Origin: DASUFP01 sp036274495
Lineage (GTDB): Bacteria; Bacteroidota; Bacteroidia; AKYH767-A; OLB10
Direction of reading: 5' to 3'
DNA length: 64,000 nucleotides
Assembly (NCBI GenBank): GCA_036274495.1
Contig: DASUFP010000106.1
Coordinates: 34,776 to 98,775, forward strand
Below, in pieces: positions 25,108 to 34,600 of the stretch. How positions within the stretch are numbered: position 1 is the stretch's first letter; each line of letters opens with the position of its first letter. The notes beneath the pieces are model-generated. The model saw only the letters and a program-made list of their open reading frames with translations, did not search any database and was not told the origin of the DNA. A program made the translations under genes and the position numbers.

Positions 25108-27503
25108 TTAAGCACTCAAAGGACACACGGATTGGTGACGATGAAATTGATCTGAGCGGTTTTATCAAGGAAATCGGGCAACACCGGCTTCTTTTCGCAG
25201 GTATGCTGGCTGCAGGCATCATTGTGGCCCTGCTTTATATCAGGTTTACCCTCCCGGTTTATGAAGCGTCTACCAGTATCCTGATTCGGGAAACTAATAA
25301 GCCCTCAATGAATATGGAGGACTTTCTTGCCGGCGATTTGTTTGGTGACCAGGCCAATATTGCTACAGAAAGAGGAGTGCTGGCTTCGCGAAGTGTAATG
25401 AAGGAAGCCATCAGGCAGCTGAGCCTGCAGGTGAGTTATATGAATACTTCCGTTGTTCCCAACCGCCCGCTTTATAAGAAACTCCCTTTTATTGTAAAGG
25501 TTGATTCAGTGCCTGAAGGCTTTCCAATGTTATATGATGTGCCCTTTTCCATTTCATTACTCGGAAATAATAAATTCAGTTTAAATGTAGAGGCAGAAGA
25601 TGATATTAACGGAGATTATAATTTTTCAGGTGATTTTAATTTTGGCGATCATATTGTTACTCCACGCATCTCATTAACCCTGCTTGCCCCACCACAACCT
25701 TTCGATTCGGAAAGCAATAGTTTTGAGTTTACCATTCACTCGGTCGAATCGCAGGTAACCGATTACCTCTCCCGCATGAAAATAGATGCTCCTGATAAGG
25801 ATGCAACTATAGTAAAAGTCTCATTTCAGGACCAGATACCTATTAGAGCTATCGATGTCCTGAATACACTTACCAAAGTGTACATCGACCTCGACATTCA
25901 GGATAAAACTTCTGTTGCTTCGTTGACATTAAAATTTGTTGACGAACAATTGGACCACACGACCAAAGTTGTTGATGATATTGAGGGTCAGTTGCAAAGC
26001 TTTAAGGAGAAAAACAAAACGGTAAATCTGAGTGATGAATCCCGTGCGGTGCTCGAAAAACTGAATGCAATTGATGTTGATGTCATGAAATCGGAAATTG
26101 AACTCCGCTCCATTGACAATTTGCTGTCGTATATCGAATCAAACGCCGATATGACGCAACTTGCTCCTTCGGCAATGGGACTTCCTGACCCGCTTTTAGT
26201 TGAACTTATCAGTAAATACCAGGAATTACAAGCCAGAAGGAATACGCTGTCGTATGGTGTGAAAAATATTACCCCCGCTATTAAAGTAATCGATCAGGAA
26301 ATTACCGAAACACGTCAATCGTTGATTGAAAATATCAAATCGATTCGTCAGAATGTGGAAGCTACACATCAGGCATTAAAAGAACAGCTTGCCGGTTATG
26401 AACACAAAATAGGCAAGGTTCCTGAGATCGAAAGGGAGTTGTTAAGTATACAGCGGCAGTTTGAGGTAAATCAGGGTATTTATATTTACCTGCTACAAAA
26501 AAAGGCTGAAACGAGTATCGCTAAAGCGGCAGCAATCAGTGATACAAAGGTGCTCGATGCTGCATCAATGCTTGATGAACCCGTTGCACCCAATAAAAAA
26601 GTTATCGTAGGGTTTTCGGCATTTTTTGCCCTCATGTTGCCCCTGTTGTTCATTTTTGTGAGGAAATTTTTCAAAACCACCATAGGAAGCAGAGATGAAT
26701 TACAAAAATTAACTGAGATTCCGGTGCTTGGAGTTGTAGGACATGTTGCAAAAACAGATAATCTTATCGTACAACACAGGCCTAAATCGAGAATAGCTGA
26801 GTCATTCCGTTCGGTACGTACCAATCTGCAGTTTTTCGGAAGCAAATCCGGCAATAAAGTTTTATTGATTACCAGTTCGGTAGGGGGAGAGGGTAAATCC
26901 TTTGTCAGTATTAATCTGGGTTGCGTATTTGCCATGCAAAATCACAAAGTTGTAATTGTAGGCCTCGACTTAAGAAAACCCAAACTATTCCAGGATTTTG
27001 ATATTACTAACGAAACAGGTGTAAGCTCCTACCTTATCGGCAATGCAGGCTTGGATGATGTAATTCAGCATACCAATGTTGCAAATCTTGATCTGATTCC
27101 TTCGGGTCCGATACCTCCCAATCCCGGAGAACTTGTGAGTAAAAAGGAATTGACAGACATGATTGGTGAATTGTCAAAACGCTATGATTATGTTTTAATT
27201 GATACCCCGCCGCTGGGTATTGTTTCAGATGCATTTGTGCTGATGAACCTGAGTCATATAAACGTATATGTGGTACGTGAAAATTTCACTCGTAAAGAAT
27301 ACATCTACCAGTTGAATCTGCTTGCAGAAGAAGGAAAGCTGAATAACCTGGCGATTTTGCTCAACGATTCCGATTTTGGTCAATCTTACGGATATTCATA
27401 TGGAAAAGGATATGGCAATGGATATGGGTATTATGATGATGACTACAAATCGAAAGGCCGCTTGAATGGCTTGTTGTCCAAAAAGAAAACTTCCGAAGCT
27501 TAA
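25104..27503 (+). CDS. Wzc-like polysaccharide co-polymerase with tyrosine autokinase
   Basis: A 799-residue fusion of a Wzz-type chain-length domain and a BY-kinase. Membrane helices at about 30-50 and 505-525 enclose a long periplasmic coiled coil (about 270-495). The kinase has Walker A VGGEGKS at about 592-599, Walker A' GLDLRKP at about 618-625, and Walker B VLIDTPP at about 696-702. The tail at about 761-785 has eight tyrosines in a YG-rich run, the usual autophosphorylation cluster. It controls polymer length and export with the Wza-like protein. No glycosyltransferase, flippase or polymerase follows; the pair is isolated. The stop codon overlaps the convergent murF stop by 4 nt. Confidence 0.92.
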   Translation: MIKHSKDTRIGDDEIDLSGFIKEIGQHRLLFAGMLAAGIIVALLYIRFTLPVYEASTSILIRETNKPSMNMEDFLAGDLFGDQANIATERGVLASRSVMKEAIRQLSLQVSYMNTSVVPNRPLYKKLPFIVKVDSVPEGFPMLYDVPFSISLLGNNKFSLNVEAEDDINGDYNFSGDFNFGDHIVTPRISLTLLAPPQPFDSESNSFEFTIHSVESQVTDYLSRMKIDAPDKDATIVKVSFQDQIPIRAIDVLNTLTKVYIDLDIQDKTSVASLTLKFVDEQLDHTTKVVDDIEGQLQSFKEKNKTVNLSDESRAVLEKLNAIDVDVMKSEIELRSIDNLLSYIESNADMTQLAPSAMGLPDPLLVELISKYQELQARRNTLSYGVKNITPAIKVIDQEITETRQSLIENIKSIRQNVEATHQALKEQLAGYEHKIGKVPEIERELLSIQRQFEVNQGIYIYLLQKKAETSIAKAAAISDTKVLDAASMLDEPVAPNKKVIVGFSAFFALMLPLLFIFVRKFFKTTIGSRDELQKLTEIPVLGVVGHVAKTDNLIVQHRPKSRIAESFRSVRTNLQFFGSKSGNKVLLITSSVGGEGKSFVSINLGCVFAMQNHKVVIVGLDLRKPKLFQDFDITNETGVSSYLIGNAGLDDVIQHTNVANLDLIPSGPIPPNPGELVSKKELTDMIGELSKRYDYVLIDTPPLGIVSDAFVLMNLSHINVYVVRENFTRKEYIYQLNLLAEEGKLNNLAILLNDSDFGQSYGYSYGKGYGNGYGYYDDDYKSKGRLNGLLSKKKTSEA

Positions 27504-28807
27504 TCTTTAAGTCCCGAAACGGCCACTTCCATACGGGATCCTCTTGAACCTTTTACAAGTATTGTGTAGCCTGAGAATTGTCGCGTACGGATGTAGTCCC
27601 GGGCCTCATCGGAAGTTGCGAACTGATGCCATTCAGGCAACGAAAAAGGCGCAAACCGGTTGCCTACAAGCACCACCTCAGTGAAATTACACGCTTTGAT
27701 TTGTTCCGTAATTTTTTTGTGCTCTTCAGCAGAACTTTCACCAAGTTCAAGCATCTCGCCCAGAAAGACTGCTGTAGCTCCATGATAATTTTTACTGAAG
27801 TTTGTTAATGCCGCTTCCATACTTGTAGGATTGGCATTGTAAGCATCAAGTAAAACGTTGTTGCTGCCAATTTTTGTCATCTGCGATCGCTGGTTGTCCG
27901 GAAAATATGAGGCAATAGCAGTATTTATGTCGTCGGGAGTCACTTCAAATTTTATTCCTGCGGCAATGGCGGCGAGAATGTTTTCATTGTTATAATTTCC
28001 GGTAATATGCGACTGAACCTCATGCCAGCTGCCGGAATGTGTTTTCCATTTAAGAGCAGCATAAGTACCGTCTCCTGCAGGAATACCTTCAACATCTGCA
28101 GGGCAATCAAGACAATAACTGAATTTTTCATTGTGATTGCCCAGCATATTTAACAGATGTTCGTTTCCTGCATTAATAAATACCAGCGAATGGTTGGCTT
28201 TTGCAAAATCGTACATTTCACCTTTACCCAGCTTTACTCCTTCAAATCCGCCAAAACCTTCCAGATGTGCTTTTCCGACATTTGTGATGAGCACATGTGT
28301 TGGAAGCGCAACCGAACACAACAATTTTATTTCGCCACGGTGGTTAGCACCCATTTCAATAATGGCACATTCATGTTTGTTGGTGACTGATAAAATGGAC
28401 AAGGGCACTCCTATGTGGTTGTTCAGGTTGCCGGAAGTTGAAAATGTCGAATATTTTTTTGAGAGCACTCTGCTGATTAATTCTTTGGTAGTTGTTTTAC
28501 CATTGCTCCCTGTAATTCCAATTACCGGTATGTTGAGGTGCCTGCGGTGAAACCGGGCCAGGTCCTGCAAAAACAGCAGCACATCATTTGCCTGAACAAT
28601 GCGTTCATGCAACAGACCCGGATTGTCAGCAACTGCATATGCAGCTCCTGAACGGATAGCTTCTAATGCGAAATTATTTCCATCAAAATTTGCACCCTTG
28701 AGGGCAAAAAAGATGCAGCCTTCCGTAATTTTTCTGGTATCGGTACAAATTACTGCTCCGTTCAGGAATGCCTTATAAATCAGTTTCAGTGAGGCAGAAT
28801 CATCCAT
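27500..28807 (-). CDS. murF: UDP-MurNAc-tripeptide D-Ala-D-Ala ligase
   Basis: A 435-residue Mur ligase that attaches D-Ala-D-Ala to UDP-MurNAc-tripeptide, completing the peptidoglycan precursor in the cytoplasm. ATP-binding loop GITGSNGKTT at residues 97-106; VLLDAYNANPTSMEAAL is the C-terminal ligase motif. It lies just downstream of gldJ on the same strand, a neighbourhood seen in flavobacteria, but a strong terminator and an exact -7 box between the two indicate its own transcription. Confidence 0.95.
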   Translation of the reverse strand: MDDSASLKLIYKAFLNGAVICTDTRKITEGCIFFALKGANFDGNNFALEAIRSGAAYAVADNPGLLHERIVQANDVLLFLQDLARFHRRHLNIPVIGITGSNGKTTTKELISRVLSKKYSTFSTSGNLNNHIGVPLSILSVTNKHECAIIEMGANHRGEIKLLCSVALPTHVLITNVGKAHLEGFGGFEGVKLGKGEMYDFAKANHSLVFINAGNEHLLNMLGNHNEKFSYCLDCPADVEGIPAGDGTYAALKWKTHSGSWHEVQSHITGNYNNENILAAIAAGIKFEVTPDDINTAIASYFPDNQRSQMTKIGSNNVLLDAYNANPTSMEAALTNFSKNYHGATAVFLGEMLELGESSAEEHKKITEQIKACNFTEVVLVGNRFAPFSLPEWHQFATSDEARDYIRTRQFSGYTILVKGSRGSRMEVAVSGLKD

Positions 28808-28830
28808 GCATCAAAAGATATCTTTACGGT

Positions 28831-28838
28831 CAAAGGTA
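28831..28838 (-). promoter_or_regulatory. Promoter -7 box for murF
   Basis: On the minus strand TACCTTTG, exact match to TAnnTTTG, ending 23 nt before the murF ATG and giving a leader of about 17 nt. It lies just after the gldJ terminator. Confidence 0.55.
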
Positions 28839-28850
28839 CTATCCTGAAAC

Positions 28851-28880
28851 AAAAAAACCCCGGTAACTTACCGGGGTTTT
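28851..28880 (-). terminator. Rho-independent terminator of the porP/sprF-gldJ operon
   Basis: Inverted repeat CCCCGGTAA / TTACCGGGG with a 1-nt centre (28858-28876), extended by A/T pairs, with seven A residues at 28851-28857 that become a U tract on the minus strand. It lies 20 nt downstream of the gldJ stop and separates gldJ from murF. Confidence 0.9.
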
Positions 28881-28900
28881 CAAGAGACACCTGTTGGTGC

Positions 28901-30340
28901 TTATCTTTTTGCTTTTTGATTGAATCCTACAGGGCTGCCTACACGGTGCATCGCACAACGGAAGCCGATGTAATCGGTAGACTGGCGCTGGTCAAGGAAA
29001 CGGCGAGTACCGGGCGACATCCAGTAAGCACGGTCTTTCCACGACCCGCCTTTATAAACCTTAGCATTGTCATCAATCATTGATGATACTCCATAATTAT
29101 AAGTGATATATTCTGGTTCATCACCATCAAGATAGTTGATGTTATCTGCTTTACGGTAGTTTCTGCGGCCTTCGTTTTCAGCTTCAGAAACATCGCGGTA
29201 CATGATTCGTCCAAGACTGTCTTTTTCGGCAATGGCTCCCTCTTCATCGGTAAGCTGTGTCTTAAAGACATTGCCACGGAACGGATTGAAGTCATCTTTA
29301 TCTTCAGGAGAAAGCGGACGATAGGTATCCATTACCCATTCGGAAACGTTACCAGCCATGTTGTAAAGACCGTAATCATTGGGAACGTATGAGATAACCG
29401 GAGCCGTGATATCGGCATTGTCATTCAGTTTACCTGCAGTACCCATATTATCACCGCGACCACGTTTAAAGTTGGCCAGCATTTCACCTTTGTATTTTTC
29501 ATCAGCGTTACGAACAACGTGACCTGTCCAGGGATAAATTTTGCGGTCGGTAACACGCTCGTAAACGGTATTTCCAATCAGACCCAGAGCAGCATATTCC
29601 CACTCCGCTTCGGTTGGGAGTCTGTAACGGGGAAGCAAAATGCCGTCCTCCATCATAACTTTTCGGGTGTCTCGATTTGGATTCAAATCATTTAACGGAC
29701 TTCTTACAAGACCCTCATATTGACCGGCCAGGTAAGCGTCAGTGTTAAAGTTGTCTTCGTTTATCTGTGCAGGATTTACTCTCAGAATACCTTCGCGAAT
29801 AAGGATTTGCTCATTCACACGGTCGGTTCTCCATGCGGCAAAATCGTTTGCCTGTAACCAGTTAACACCCACCACAGGGTAATCGTTGTAGGCAGGATGT
29901 CGCAGGTATAATTCAGTGTATGGTTCGTTGTAACCGACACGTGATCTCCATACCAGTGTATCCGGAAGGGCACGCTTGTAAACCTCAGGATAATCGGTAG
30001 CGAAAACCCTTTCAAGCCAGTAGAGGTACTCTCTGTATTGAATGTTGGAAATTTCACTCTCGTCCATATAAAACGACGAAACAGTCACCCTGCGCGGAAT
30101 GTTATCCCAGTCAATGGTGATATCCTGTTCAGTACGGCCCATGGCAAATGTACCTCCTTCGATGAGCACCAGGCCGGGACCTGTTTCCTGCTCTTCGTAG
30201 TATACTTTTTCGAACCCGCCGTTCTTTTCGTTGTTGTAATCCCATCCGGTGGTGGCAGATGTTTCCTTTTTACAGGATGACGATACAACGACCATTCCTG
30301 TGAGGGCCATTACCGGAATCATTATCGAGATCTTTTTCAT
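28901..30340 (-). CDS. gldJ: Gliding motility / T9SS lipoprotein GldJ
   Basis: A 479-residue lipoprotein: signal peptide with Cys23 (VSSSC), then a SUMF1/formylglycine-enzyme fold from about residue 55 (LVLIEGGTFAMGRTEQD) to the end (KGGSWKDRAYWMSPGTRRF, YIGFRCAMH). GldJ is preferred over its paralogue GldK because of the TGWDYNNEKNGGFE start of the mature protein and the location beside porU/porV and murF. In flavobacteria GldJ is an outer-membrane-associated part of the gliding/T9SS machinery, needed to stabilise other components. It is 44 nt after the porP/sprF-like gene and ends at a strong terminator. Confidence 0.87.
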   Translation of the reverse strand: MKKISIMIPVMALTGMVVVSSSCKKETSATTGWDYNNEKNGGFEKVYYEEQETGPGLVLIEGGTFAMGRTEQDITIDWDNIPRRVTVSSFYMDESEISNIQYREYLYWLERVFATDYPEVYKRALPDTLVWRSRVGYNEPYTELYLRHPAYNDYPVVGVNWLQANDFAAWRTDRVNEQILIREGILRVNPAQINEDNFNTDAYLAGQYEGLVRSPLNDLNPNRDTRKVMMEDGILLPRYRLPTEAEWEYAALGLIGNTVYERVTDRKIYPWTGHVVRNADEKYKGEMLANFKRGRGDNMGTAGKLNDNADITAPVISYVPNDYGLYNMAGNVSEWVMDTYRPLSPEDKDDFNPFRGNVFKTQLTDEEGAIAEKDSLGRIMYRDVSEAENEGRRNYRKADNINYLDGDEPEYITYNYGVSSMIDDNAKVYKGGSWKDRAYWMSPGTRRFLDQRQSTDYIGFRCAMHRVGSPVGFNQKAKR

Positions 30341-30384
30341 GATCTTGTAATATTGGGTTTTAAATTATGGTAGTGGATAATAAA

Positions 30385-31413
30385 CTAAAACGAGGGACAG
30401 CTTATTGTCCTGAACCTCTTTTTCTTTGGACGGCACTCAAACTGTAATCCGAAGCTGATTTCATGTGAACCGGCTGTGGCGTTATTGGTAAGCTTGGAAA
30501 TAGTGACATCATATGAGTAGCCAAATTTAAACATTCCTTTTTGAACACCAAGCAAGGCTACGAAAGATTCGCTTGAAATGAAGGAATTTTTTCCGAAATT
30601 GCCTCTGTACCAGAGTCCTCCGACAAGCGGGGACTTAAGTACGTACAATCCCATATTAAGCTGATTAAAGCTTGCCTGCTGCTGGTACAGGATGTTTGGC
30701 GAAATCCAGGTGCCCTCATCCCGATTCGAACTATTGGGTCTATAACCTCCATATGAATCACCAATTGGCAACATGGCACCGGCATGAGCGGTAATTTTCA
30801 TGGGTAATTCGGAACTGCCTTCAACTATAAATGCTTCATCCGGTTGCGTCAGGTGATTGACGGCAAGTCCTCCGTAAAACTTTGAACTATAGGCAAGTAT
30901 GCCGGCAGAAAAGTCGGCAAATCCTTTAGAGTCATCCGGGCGGTTTTCCTGGGTCTGATAGATATAACCGTACCTCGGGTCAATCATATCACCGAAATAC
31001 AATTTGTCCCAGTTCAGCTTTTTCTGAACATAAGTGGCCTGAAGCCCCATACGAATTGAAAAATCACGGCTGACATTCAACTGATATGAATATATTCCAC
31101 TGATATTGGTTGTGTTAAGTGTTCCCTCACCGGCCTTGTCGTTTAGTACCAGCAAGCCAATGCCACCTGATATTCCGTCAAAATGCTGATCATATGAGGC
31201 AGCATAGGTGATGAAGGTCTTGGATAGAGCAGGCCATTGATTCCTGTAATTCAGGGCCAGTCGGGGACACCGGGCCGACCCTGCAAAAGCAGGGTTCAGA
31301 TAGAGAGGAGCAGCATAGAACTGAGTAAACTCAGGGTCCTGAGCCGAAATCTTATCAGTTACCAGGCACAAAGCGCACAGGCCAACTAAAACAAACCTCC
31401 TAAAATGCATCAT
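30385..31413 (-). CDS. PorP/SprF-family T9SS outer-membrane protein
   Basis: A 342-residue barrel-type protein with signal peptide (about 1-25, ending ISAQ) and the family opening QDPEFTQFYAAPLYLNPAFAG. The rest is beta-strand-rich (IFSYQLNV-like strands, YGGLAVNHLTQPDEAF, FKFGYSYDVTISKLTN). Members associate with T9SS and gliding; SprF is needed for SprB export and PorP for gingipain secretion. Such genes usually sit next to large adhesin genes; here it is in operon with gldJ and divergent from porU. Two adjacent ATG codons begin the frame. Confidence 0.9.
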   Translation of the reverse strand: MMHFRRFVLVGLCALCLVTDKISAQDPEFTQFYAAPLYLNPAFAGSARCPRLALNYRNQWPALSKTFITYAASYDQHFDGISGGIGLLVLNDKAGEGTLNTTNISGIYSYQLNVSRDFSIRMGLQATYVQKKLNWDKLYFGDMIDPRYGYIYQTQENRPDDSKGFADFSAGILAYSSKFYGGLAVNHLTQPDEAFIVEGSSELPMKITAHAGAMLPIGDSYGGYRPNSSNRDEGTWISPNILYQQQASFNQLNMGLYVLKSPLVGGLWYRGNFGKNSFISSESFVALLGVQKGMFKFGYSYDVTISKLTNNATAGSHEISFGLQFECRPKKKRFRTISCPSF

Positions 31414-31545
31414 CCTCTTCGTTTTCCTGTGTTATACGGTTATTTGATATTTTGTTACACCTTGTGGTGCAGCAATAAACGGATAAGATACCCGTTGTAA
31501 TATCGATTTCCCTACTTTTCGGGCAGTAAATTGTTATAATAATCA

Positions 31546-31578
31546 CAAATATAGCCGATTAAATTTTTTATTTCCAAA
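31546..31578 (-). promoter_or_regulatory. Promoter of the porP/sprF-gldJ operon
   Basis: On the minus strand TTTG (31578-31575) and TATATTTG (31553-31546) are separated by 21 nt, matching the Bacteroidota -33/-7 consensus. The leader would be about 125 nt, much longer than others in this window. Confidence 0.65.
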
Positions 31579-31601
31579 CAAAATTAACCTGTTCATTACA
31601 C

Positions 31602-31635
31602 TTGTCCTTTCGGTTCTCTTTCATTTATAACTTTG
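31602..31635 (+). promoter_or_regulatory. Promoter of porU
   Basis: TTG at 31602-31604, 23 nt, then TAACTTTG (31628-31635), an exact -7 box. It ends 19 nt before the porU ATG, giving a leader of about 13 nt, and faces away from the porP/sprF promoter, whose -33 element lies only 24 nt away. Confidence 0.6.
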
Positions 31636-31654
31636 TAAATCAACCTAAAGCCTG

Positions 31655-34600
31655 ATGTCCCCCCTGAATTCCATCCGTTTCAACAGTATTATGGCGTGTT
31701 TCCTTTCATTGGCGACACCTTCCATTACCTCGGCTCAAACAGCTGAAGGGGCTTCTGATAATAGAGTGGTGCTCTCTTGGAAAGCGCCCTCTTCTTCACA
31801 AATTGCCGAAAACGAGACTGTTAAATTATTTTATTTTGAAGGGGCTAATTACGATGGCTCCCGAAACGCATTACCCTGGTTTACGAAACTCATCCCGAAT
31901 CCATACCCCGGATCCGATGTTACAGCTGCCATCACCAGTCCGATAGTAGAACCGCTAAAAGAGGAAGGTGTCATTGTTGACACAACAATTGGAGCCGACT
32001 TTATTGTCAAAACGGCGGTGATGCATCAGCGCAAAAAGGAACTGATTGGCGTCTCAATCTTACCGATTCGCCGAAATCCGGTTACGGGAATGCTGGAACG
32101 CCTCGTCTCTTTTGAATTGAATTATTCACAGTCAGCTGTCCGCAGATCCGCTTCTGCTCAGCGTATTTATACAAACTCCTCGGTACTCTCATACGGCACC
32201 TGGTATAAAATAGGAGTAGCAGGTTCCGGTATTTATAAAATAACTGCATCCACTCTGCACGATTTGGGAATGGACCCTGCAACAATTGATCCGACACGCC
32301 TCCGACTCTTTGGTAATGGCGGGGGAATGCTGCCTTTCTCTAATGCAATTTACAGACACGATGATCTGAAGGAAAATGCAATTGAAGTGTATGATGGCGG
32401 AACACCCGGTGTATTTGATAACAACGACTATGTATTATTTTATGGAAGTTCTCCAAATCAGTGGAACTACGATGCCACCGATCACCGTTTTCATCATAAC
32501 ATCCATCTCTATTCTAATGCTACCTATTATTTTCTTTCACCAGATTTCACCGATGGCAATCCACCGAAACGGATACAGTTCCAGCCCTCAGTTGGAGGTA
32601 CACCTACCAACACGACAAGCTATTTTGATGATTACGCGTACCATGAAGACGACAGAATCAATTTTATCAAATCAGGACGTCAGTGGTATGGTGAGCAATT
32701 TGATGTAACATTATCACAAAACTTCTCATTTAATTTTCCGGACATTGATACTTCAGTCCCTGTTTATATCAAATCAAATGTTATTGCGCACTCATTCAGT
32801 CAATCCTCATTCAGAGTTTCATACGGTTCAGCATCACTCTTGCTGCAATCCATTCCGGCAGTAGGTACAAGTTATACCGCTGATTACGCTGCTGAAAATA
32901 TTTCAACGGCAACATTTAATGCCGGCGGCAGCAGTATCGACATAAATCTCACCTATTACCCTACCACATCCACCTCTGTCGGCTACCTCAATTATCTTGA
33001 ATTAAATGCACGCCGGAAATTAAAAATGAGCGGATCTCAGCTGGGATTCCGGGACGTTGAAAATGTGGGCGCCGGTAATCTGACGCTTTTTGATTTTGAC
33101 AACAACGGTCAATCCTTAACAATATGGGATGTTACCGATCCTATTACTCCCAAAATTCAACAGTTTACAACCGGATATAAATTTCAATTGCCTACCGACT
33201 CATTGCTTCAATTTGTGGCTTTCAACGGTGCATCCTATAATACACCCAATCCTATCGGTCAGGTTTCGAATCAGAACCTCCATTCATTTGGACCACAGGA
33301 CATGATAATCGTTACGCATCCTTTGTTTGAACAGGAGGCACAACGTTTGGCCGCTTTCAGATCAAGTCATGATAATTTGCGTGTTAGAGTTGTAACTCCC
33401 GATCAGATTTACAATGAGTTTTCCAGTGGTGCACGTGACATAACTGCCATCCGCGATTTTATGCGTATGCTTTACGACAGAGCCGGGTCTGCAGCAGATT
33501 TACCGAAGTACCTGCTCTTGTTCGGAGACGGTTCGTATGATAATAAAACGCAATCTGAATCCAATACCAATTATCTTCCAACCTACCAGTCATTAAATTC
33601 CATTTCACTTATCGGATCATATGTTTCCGATGACTACTACGGATTTTTGGATCCTGATGAGGGAGATTGGGACGATGGTATTCAGGATCTGCTTGACATT
33701 GGTATCGGCCGCTTTCCTGTAACCACCACGGAAGAAGCAACTATTGTTGTGGACAAAACAATCGACTATTCTACACCCGGCACTGTTACCAATACCGGGA
33801 CAGTTTGTTCAGACGGAAACACAAGCAGTTTGGGCGACTGGAGAAACAACCTCTGTTTTATTGCCGACGACGAAGACAGCGGGTTGCATCTCGATCAATC
33901 GAATAACCTGGCTACTTATGTTCATACCAACTATCCGGTTTACAACATCGACAAAATTTTCTGTGACTCCTATACTCAGGTTTCAACTCCGGGCGGACAA
34001 CGTTATCCGGATGTGAACGATGCCATTAACAAGCGGGTTGACCGTGGTGCACTCATAATTAATTATACAGGCCATGGCGGAGAAACCGGATGGGCTGCTG
34101 AACGCATCCTCGATAATTCAATGATTAATTCATGGACCAACATCCGTAAACTTCCTTTGTTTATTACCGCCACCTGTGAATTCAGCCGGTACGATGATCC
34201 CGGACGTACTTCTTCCGGCGAACAGGTACTCATTAACAACGAAGCCGGTGGCGTTGCGTTAATGTCCACCACCCGATTGGTTTATGCTGCTCAAAACGGT
34301 GTTCTGAATTCGGTAATGATGAGCTATTTGTTTGAACCCGTAAACGGGGCGATGCCAAGGCTTGGTGATATCTACATGGAAACAAAAAATAACAGCAGCG
34401 TACTGGCAGGAGGAATCAATCCACGGAACTTTACTATCCTGGGCGATCCTTCGCTCCGTCTTGCTTATGCAACATACGATGTAGTTACAACAAGTATAAA
34501 CGGTACACCTGTAACCGCCGATGGCGATACACTAAGCGCACTTGAAAAAGTAACCATTACGGGTGAAGTCAGAAACAACGGCGCTAAACTCACCAGCTTC

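Noticed and set aside
26486..26935. 149-residue minus-strand frame inside the Wzc-like gene
   Set aside because: Shadow of the kinase domain with no independent evidence.
28137..28550. 137-residue plus-strand frame inside murF
   Set aside because: Shadow of murF; no domain or promoter evidence.
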